Source: JBBSZK01 sp964428325
Lineage (GTDB): Archaea > Nanobdellota > Nanobdellia > Pacearchaeales > GW2011-AR1
Assembly: GCA_964428325.1 (NCBI GenBank)
Contig: CAYRXU010000001.1
Coordinates: forward strand, 1-64,000
DNA: 64,000 nucleotides
Direction of reading: 5' to 3'
Shown: positions 58,822 through 64,000 of the stretch, piece by piece
Layout: each line of letters starts with the position of its first letter
How positions within the stretch are numbered: position 1 is the first letter of the stretch
The notes under the pieces: generated by a model
Seen by the model: the letters and a program-made list of their open reading frames with translations, nothing else
Databases searched by the model: none
Told to the model about the DNA's origin: nothing
Translations under genes and position numbers: made by a program

Positions 58822-58859
58822 GCAGGTACAGGCTGAAACAAACCCTGATCAACCCCTGC
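58822..58859 (+). promoter_or_regulatory. Nested stem-loop in the leader of rpsB
   Basis: GCAGG (58822-58826) pairs with CCTGC (58855-58859) and CAGG (58829-58832) with CCTG (58844-58847), enclosing an 11-nt loop. A TTTAAAAA element at about 58787-58794 would give an unusually long leader of about 60 nt containing this structure. It may allow S2 to control its own translation. Confidence 0.4.
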
Positions 58860-58880
58860 GCTTGTTATTTACACATTACA

Positions 58881-59795
58881 ATGGCAAAAACCAAGAAAGA
58901 CGAAGTTGACGCAATCGAGTCAGCAGTTGCTAAGGCAGCTAAGGAAGTTAAAGATAAAGTTGAAGAAGTTGTTGAAGATATTGTTGGCGATGTTAAGGAT
59001 CTAGCTGACGAAACAACGGGCGCTAAGAAGAGTTCTAAGAAAGCTGCAAAGACAGACTCTGATGATAAGAAAGCTAAGCTTGATGCACTGAAAGAGAAGC
59101 TCAAAGAAAAGCTGAAGGGAATGGAGAAGAAGGTCAGCGGCGATGATAAGATCACGCTCAAGGAAAAAGTTACTGGAGAGAAAGAAGAGAAGAAAGAGAT
59201 GCTTGTTCCTATTGAAGATTACTTGAAGTCAAGTATCCATCTTGGAACACGAGTTATTACACCTGATATGAGAAAGTACGTTTACAGACGACGTGCAGAC
59301 GGACTTGCTGTATTCAACACATCACTACTTGACGATAAGATGCGCGAAGCTGTTGATTATCTTGCTCAATTTGACCCTAAGGACATGATTGTTGTTTGCA
59401 AGAGAGAAGCTGGCTGGAAGGCAGTTAATGTTTTTGCTGAGACACTTGGTATCCGAGCTTTCACTAAGAAATATCCTGCTGGAGTGCTAACGAACACAAA
59501 TCTAGAGAACTTCTTCGAAACGGATTTAGTTTTTATTTGCGACCCATGGCTTGACAAGAATGCAGTTTCAGATGCAAACCGTGTTAAGTTGAATGTTATG
59601 AGCATCTGTGACACAAACAATTTCACTGCGGGTATTGATTTTGTTCTCCCAGGTAATAACAAGAGTTGGAAGAGTTTGGGAATGGTATTTTACCTTTTGA
59701 CAAAGGGATATATTGAAAAGAAGAAGTTGGACATCGAAGTTCCTCCAATCCAGAAGTTCATTGAAGGCTGGGATGCCTTGCAGCCACCTGCTTAA
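58881..59795 (+). CDS. rpsB: Ribosomal protein uS2 with charged N-terminal extension
   Basis: Residues about 112-304 are the archaeal S2 domain: LVPIEDYLKSSIHLGTRVITPDMRKYVYRRRADGLAVFN, then RAFTKKYPAGVLTN and SICDTNNFTAGIDFVLPGNN. The N-terminal ~110 residues are an extra region dominated by Lys, Glu, Asp and Ala, predicted helical and soluble. Archaeal S2 normally has about 200 residues, so the extension is a lineage feature. S2 binds the small subunit near helices 26 and 35-37. It is preceded by an unusual leader. Confidence 0.94.
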   Translation: MAKTKKDEVDAIESAVAKAAKEVKDKVEEVVEDIVGDVKDLADETTGAKKSSKKAAKTDSDDKKAKLDALKEKLKEKLKGMEKKVSGDDKITLKEKVTGEKEEKKEMLVPIEDYLKSSIHLGTRVITPDMRKYVYRRRADGLAVFNTSLLDDKMREAVDYLAQFDPKDMIVVCKREAGWKAVNVFAETLGIRAFTKKYPAGVLTNTNLENFFETDLVFICDPWLDKNAVSDANRVKLNVMSICDTNNFTAGIDFVLPGNNKSWKSLGMVFYLLTKGYIEKKKLDIEVPPIQKFIEGWDALQPPA

Positions 59796-59822
59796 AGATA
59801 GTTATCTGAACGCCAGGATATT

Positions 59823-59830
59823 TTTATAAA
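59823..59830 (+). promoter_or_regulatory. TATA box of the 101-residue membrane protein
   Basis: TTTATAAA is centred about 26 nt before ATG 59852. Confidence 0.55.
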
Positions 59831-59851
59831 CTTCATTTATTCATTCTAGTC

Positions 59852-60157
59852 ATGAGCATCACAAAAACAAAATTCAAAGGTAACATAAAGATAAGAGGTC
59901 GGCCGCGTGAGCAAGCACGTGCTGAGATTATGTTGATGAAGCAACGTGAAGCATATGAAGGAAGACATCGAAGAAGACTATTTTTCACATTTCTTGATAT
60001 CGTCGCTGTTGTCGCATTTCTAGGAGGGCTATATTCAATTTACAAAGGTTCTATAATGAACGGTCTGCTTATGATAGCCGTTGGTGTAATTATCATAAGT
60101 TATTTTCTGATACGAAAGATTTCTAAAAATAAGACGCCAAAGAAAAATAATCAATAA
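59852..60157 (+). CDS. Small two-span membrane protein
   Basis: The 101-residue product has a strongly basic N-terminal segment (about 1-44, KFKGNIKIRGRPREQARAE and GRHRRR), two membrane helices (about 44-64 and 69-89) and a basic Lys-rich C-terminus. Both ends should lie in the cytoplasm. I do not recognise a family. The basic tails suggest nucleic acid or ribosome contact, without further support. The rRNA operon promoter follows 29 bp downstream. Confidence 0.6.
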   Translation: MSITKTKFKGNIKIRGRPREQARAEIMLMKQREAYEGRHRRRLFFTFLDIVAVVAFLGGLYSIYKGSIMNGLLMIAVGVIIISYFLIRKISKNKTPKKNNQ

Positions 60158-60186
60158 ATTTCTCAACCCTGCTTTCCGACGCAAGG

Positions 60187-60195
60187 TTTAAATAG
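60187..60195 (+). promoter_or_regulatory. TATA box of the rRNA operon
   Basis: GTTTAAATA preceded by GCAAG is the only strong box between the last gene and 16S. It predicts transcription from about 60217. Confidence 0.55.
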
Positions 60196-60216
60196 TCCTC
60201 GAGCGGACAAAACATT

Positions 60217-60469
60217 ACCTAAGATGTTAATCGTGATGAGTGCCTTAGTGACGCGTTGCGCGACGGTTTTGTCGACGGACGTATGCTATGGTATGATGTA
60301 TGCATAATACTACGTTGTAATATTTTTCTGTGACCGTCAATAAATTATTCATCACAATTTAACAATCATTATTGGAGGTTGTGTGTTCAGGATAGTAGAT
60401 TAGCGGACTCTTCCGTGATATCTCCATCGTGTTAGATACGATGTTTCCTAGATATGAAAATCATATTCT
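60217..60469 (+). other. rRNA 5' external transcribed spacer
   Basis: This ~250-nt leader has no protein gene. It holds the 5' arm of the 16S processing stem, GTATGCATAATACTACGT at 60298-60315, which pairs perfectly over 18 bp with 61943-61960. Smaller hairpins occur at 60258-60280 (GTCG-type repeats) and about 60427-60446 (ATCGTGTTAGATACGAT). Confidence 0.65.
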
Positions 60470-61908
<1,439 letters not shown>

Positions 61909-62052
61909 ATTAAACATAGACGGAACATAGATCATATTCAAGACGTAGTATTATGCATACGCACGATTAACGTCCCTAGGGACATGAATCGCATCCAACG
62001 GATGCGAGGATAGACATCAAGGATTAAAATCCGACAAGACGAAAGCTGTCAA
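61909..62052 (+). other. 16S-tRNA-Ala internal transcribed spacer
   Basis: The spacer includes the 3' arm of the 16S processing stem (61943-61960) and two further inverted repeats, GTCCCTAGGGAC (about 61972-61983) and GCATCC-aac-GGATGC (about 61991-62005). No promoter-like element is evident. Confidence 0.6.
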
Positions 62053-62123
62053 GGGCCCATAGTCTAGTGGTAAAACACTCCGCTTGCACCGGTGAGTCCC
62101 GTGTTCGATTCACGGTGGGTCCA
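62053..62123 (+). tRNA. tRNA-Ala (UGC) in the rRNA spacer
   Basis: The acceptor GGGCCCA pairs with TGGGTCC (one G-U), followed by discriminator A; CCA is not encoded. The anticodon loop CTTGCAC gives TGC for Ala. The T arm is CCGTG-TTCGATT-CACGG. The D stem and anticodon stem each contain a mismatch (C12-A23 and T28-T42). A tRNA-Ala in the 16S-23S spacer is the common archaeal arrangement. Confidence 0.9.
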
Positions 62124-62367
62124 CTCTTTACAGTCGATTTTAATCATCACTTTCATAGTCACCTTTCATTAGGATGATCGCAAACCAAGCGATAATGGTA
62201 GCATCTTCGGATGCAGTGGTGTACGAGCGATGCGCCGTATATCATGTAGAGAATTCCCCTGATAGACCAGGGAGTTTGGGCAAGCGAGCCCAGACAGTCA
62301 TATTCAATGACGCGCGTACGCAGGCAAGATATCCATAGGATAATATTAATGACAATTCTTTTAGAAT
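62124..62367 (+). other. tRNA-Ala-23S internal transcribed spacer
   Basis: The region contains hairpins GCATC-TTCG-GATGC (about 62201-62214), CCCTG-atagac-CAGGG and a GGGC/GCCC stem, plus GACAATTC/GAATTGTC (62351-62371) near the 23S 5' end. These are likely processing structures. There is no coding frame I can support and no 5S gene. Confidence 0.55.
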
Positions 62368-64000
62368 TGTCGTCTTACATACTAATTGATGGATAGCTAG
62401 GCTCAGGTTGTGACGAAGGACGTGGCAAGCTGCGATAAGCCTGGGGGAGCTGCATGCGAGCTTTGAACCCAGGATCTCCGAATGTGAGAACGTTCCTCTT
62501 AGAGGAATGCCGAGAGGCAAATACACGCCGGGAATTGAAACATCTTAGTACCGGCAGGAATAGAAAACAACCGTGATTCCCTGATTAGCAGCGAGCGAAA
62601 GGGGAGAAGGGCAAACTGAATCTCCGTTTGAAAAGACGGCAGAGATGTGGTGGTGCTGAGGCTTCGGTTTGGAATCGAAGTTCGCTGGAACGCGGCGTCT
62701 TAGAGGGTGATAGCCCCGTAGATGAACATACCATGCCGTGCACCGAACGAATAGGGCTCCCTAGAATGGAAGTCCGAATACAGCGGGATTAACCGCTAAC
62801 CCTAAATATTGACCTGAGTCCGATAGTGAACGAGTACCGCGAGGGAAAGCTGAAAAGTACTCTTAACCGAGGGTTAAAAGACTTGAAATCAATTAGTTAC
62901 ATGATGGTTACTGCATTACGGTGTTGTAACGTACGTGTTGAAAAATGGGCCAGGGAGTTTTCTCATGTGGCGAGGTTAACGCAAGGAAGCCGTAGCGAAA
63001 GCGAGTCTGAAAAGGCGCGAGTCACGTGAGGCAGACCCGAAGCCGGTCGATCTATTCGTGGCCAGGACGAAGTTCTCCGAAAGGAGAATGGAGGTCCGAA
63101 CCAGTGATGTGTACAAGCTCTTGGATGAGCCACGATTAGGGGTGAAAAGCCTATCTAGTCCGGCGATGGCTGGTTCCTGCTGAATTATGCCTCAGTATAG
63201 CCTCCATGTGTTTGTCGACGGGGTAAAGTACGGATGAAGTTTGCAGAGCCGAACGGCTACGAAACTTATTCCAACTCAGAACCTGTTGACTGCTTATATG
63301 GGGAGTGGGCGGCGGTGCGTAAGGTACCGTCGCGAGATCAGAACAAAGAAGACTGGGGTTAAGGTCCCAAAATATATGCTCAGTGTAACAAAAGGAGTCT
63401 TGAACCTAAGACAGCGGAGATGTAGGCTTAGAAGCAGCCACCATTTAAAGAAAGCGTAACAGCTCATTCGTTGAGGTTCGAGGCCCTGAAGATGGACGGG
63501 GCTAAGCATATTACCGATACCCCAGAGGTACGCGCAAGCGTATTCTGGTAAGCAGGCGTCTGTTCTGCGCAGAAGTCTTTCCGAGAGGAATGATGGAGCG
63601 GGACGGAATGAAAATCCTGGTGTTAGTAAGATCAGATTATCCTGAGAATGGATAGCGTCGAAAGAGCACGGTTTCCTCGGCACTATATGTTAACCGAGGG
63701 TTAGTCGGCACCTAAGTTTTCTCTTAACTGCAGAACGCGAATGGAAATCAGGTTAATATTCCTGAACTCTGTGGGGAGCGTCGAACTATGTGTGCGCTTT
63801 GGGATATGCTGCATCTCGAGAGGGATGTGCTGCACGAAGATGATGGATCGTCATGATAAGAAGTCATCGAATTGTAGCAAGCGATCAGTTGATTCCTAGA
63901 GCCCGTGAAACGTACATAGGGAGCGAGCCACGAGCCGTACCTAGAACTGACACTGGTGCTCAGGTTGAATAGACCAAGACGTGTAAGGTTAAACTGGCTT
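62368..64000 (+). rRNA. rrl: 23S ribosomal RNA, 5' part
   Basis: Homology starts near GATGGATAGCTAGGCTCAGG and continues with ACGAAGGACGTGGCAAGCTGCGATAAGCC. Later landmarks include AGTACCGCGAGGGAAAG (about 62832), CCGATAGTGAACGAGTACC and the GGGGTGAAAAGCC region. The gene continues beyond the window. The start is estimated from the conserved 5' motif. All open frames within it are fortuitous. Confidence 0.94.

Noticed and set aside
58860..58880. TATA box TTATTTACAC immediately before rpsB
   Set aside because: It is only about 13 nt from the ATG, too close for the spacing seen elsewhere.
62242..63683. Open frames within the 23S rRNA and its spacer
   Set aside because: Sequence matches conserved 23S segments; the encoded peptides are arbitrary.

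Overview
The window is archaeal. It carries 20S proteasome alpha and beta subunits, exosome subunits Rrp4/Rrp41/Rrp42, an SBDS protein, RpoK, Mre11-Rad50, RtcB with archease, TrmB regulators, pilins with class III signal peptides, a 7S SRP RNA, an archaeal 16S rRNA and an intron-containing tRNA. TATA boxes centred about 25 nt before start codons show that most genes are leaderless. Many small membrane proteins, KRG-type pilins, NAH-repeat and PKD surface proteins, compact enzymes and a divergent 16S suggest a DPANN lineage, most likely Woesearchaeota-like. That lineage call is inference. I see no CRISPR array, insertion sequence or prophage.

Layout. 1-7.8 kb: FAD oxidoreductase, saccharopine-dehydrogenase-like protein, YdeI/OmdA protein, anchored YceI protein, a large unknown membrane protein and a DEAD-box helicase. 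7.8-20.7 kb: ileS, a TrmB regulator, DNA-repair genes (ogt, an Ogg2-type glycosylase, a T4 DenV homologue), ppa, tatD, a PIN-like protein, two tRNAs (intron-containing Leu-UAA and Thr-CGU), argS and several unknowns. 20.7-21.0 kb: SRP RNA. 21.0-31.2 kb: a type IV pilus locus with eight pilin-like proteins (one giant and cysteine-rich), a secretion ATPase and two TadC/PilC-type membrane proteins; an ArmA-like 16S rRNA methyltransferase lies inside it on the other strand. 31.2-33.0 kb: archease and rtcB (tRNA ligation). 33.1-39.4 kb: two large surface proteins followed by a small GTPase/DUF2073/Zn-ribbon trio resembling the haloarchaeal OapABC/ArvABC genes. 39.4-52.0 kb: CCA transferase, a second TrmB, a presenilin-like protease, the beta-CASP nuclease aCPSF1, psmB, rad50-mre11, a HemK-like methyltransferase, a cupin and RNase J. 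52.1-59.8 kb: HtrA-like protease, then the archaeal exosome/proteasome superoperon (Pop5, psmA, SBDS, rrp4, rrp41, rrp42), rpoK, enolase and S2. 60.2-64.0 kb: the rRNA operon (16S, tRNA-Ala, 23S cut off by the window end).

How it fits together: RtcB/archease would join the exons of the intron-containing tRNA-Leu, and the CCA transferase completes tRNAs because none here encodes CCA. aCPSF1, RNase J, exosome and helicase form an RNA-turnover set. Proteasome, HtrA-like protease and presenilin homologue handle protein turnover. The pilus locus, surface proteins and ArvABC-like trio look like a block for envelope and cell-contact functions.

Most notable: the ArmA-like methyltransferase; the paralogous short and giant pilins; three divergent gene pairs each sharing one symmetric TATA box in a 50-51 bp gap; perfect palindromes over two promoters; unusual SRP RNA and 16S positions; and a T4 endonuclease V homologue.
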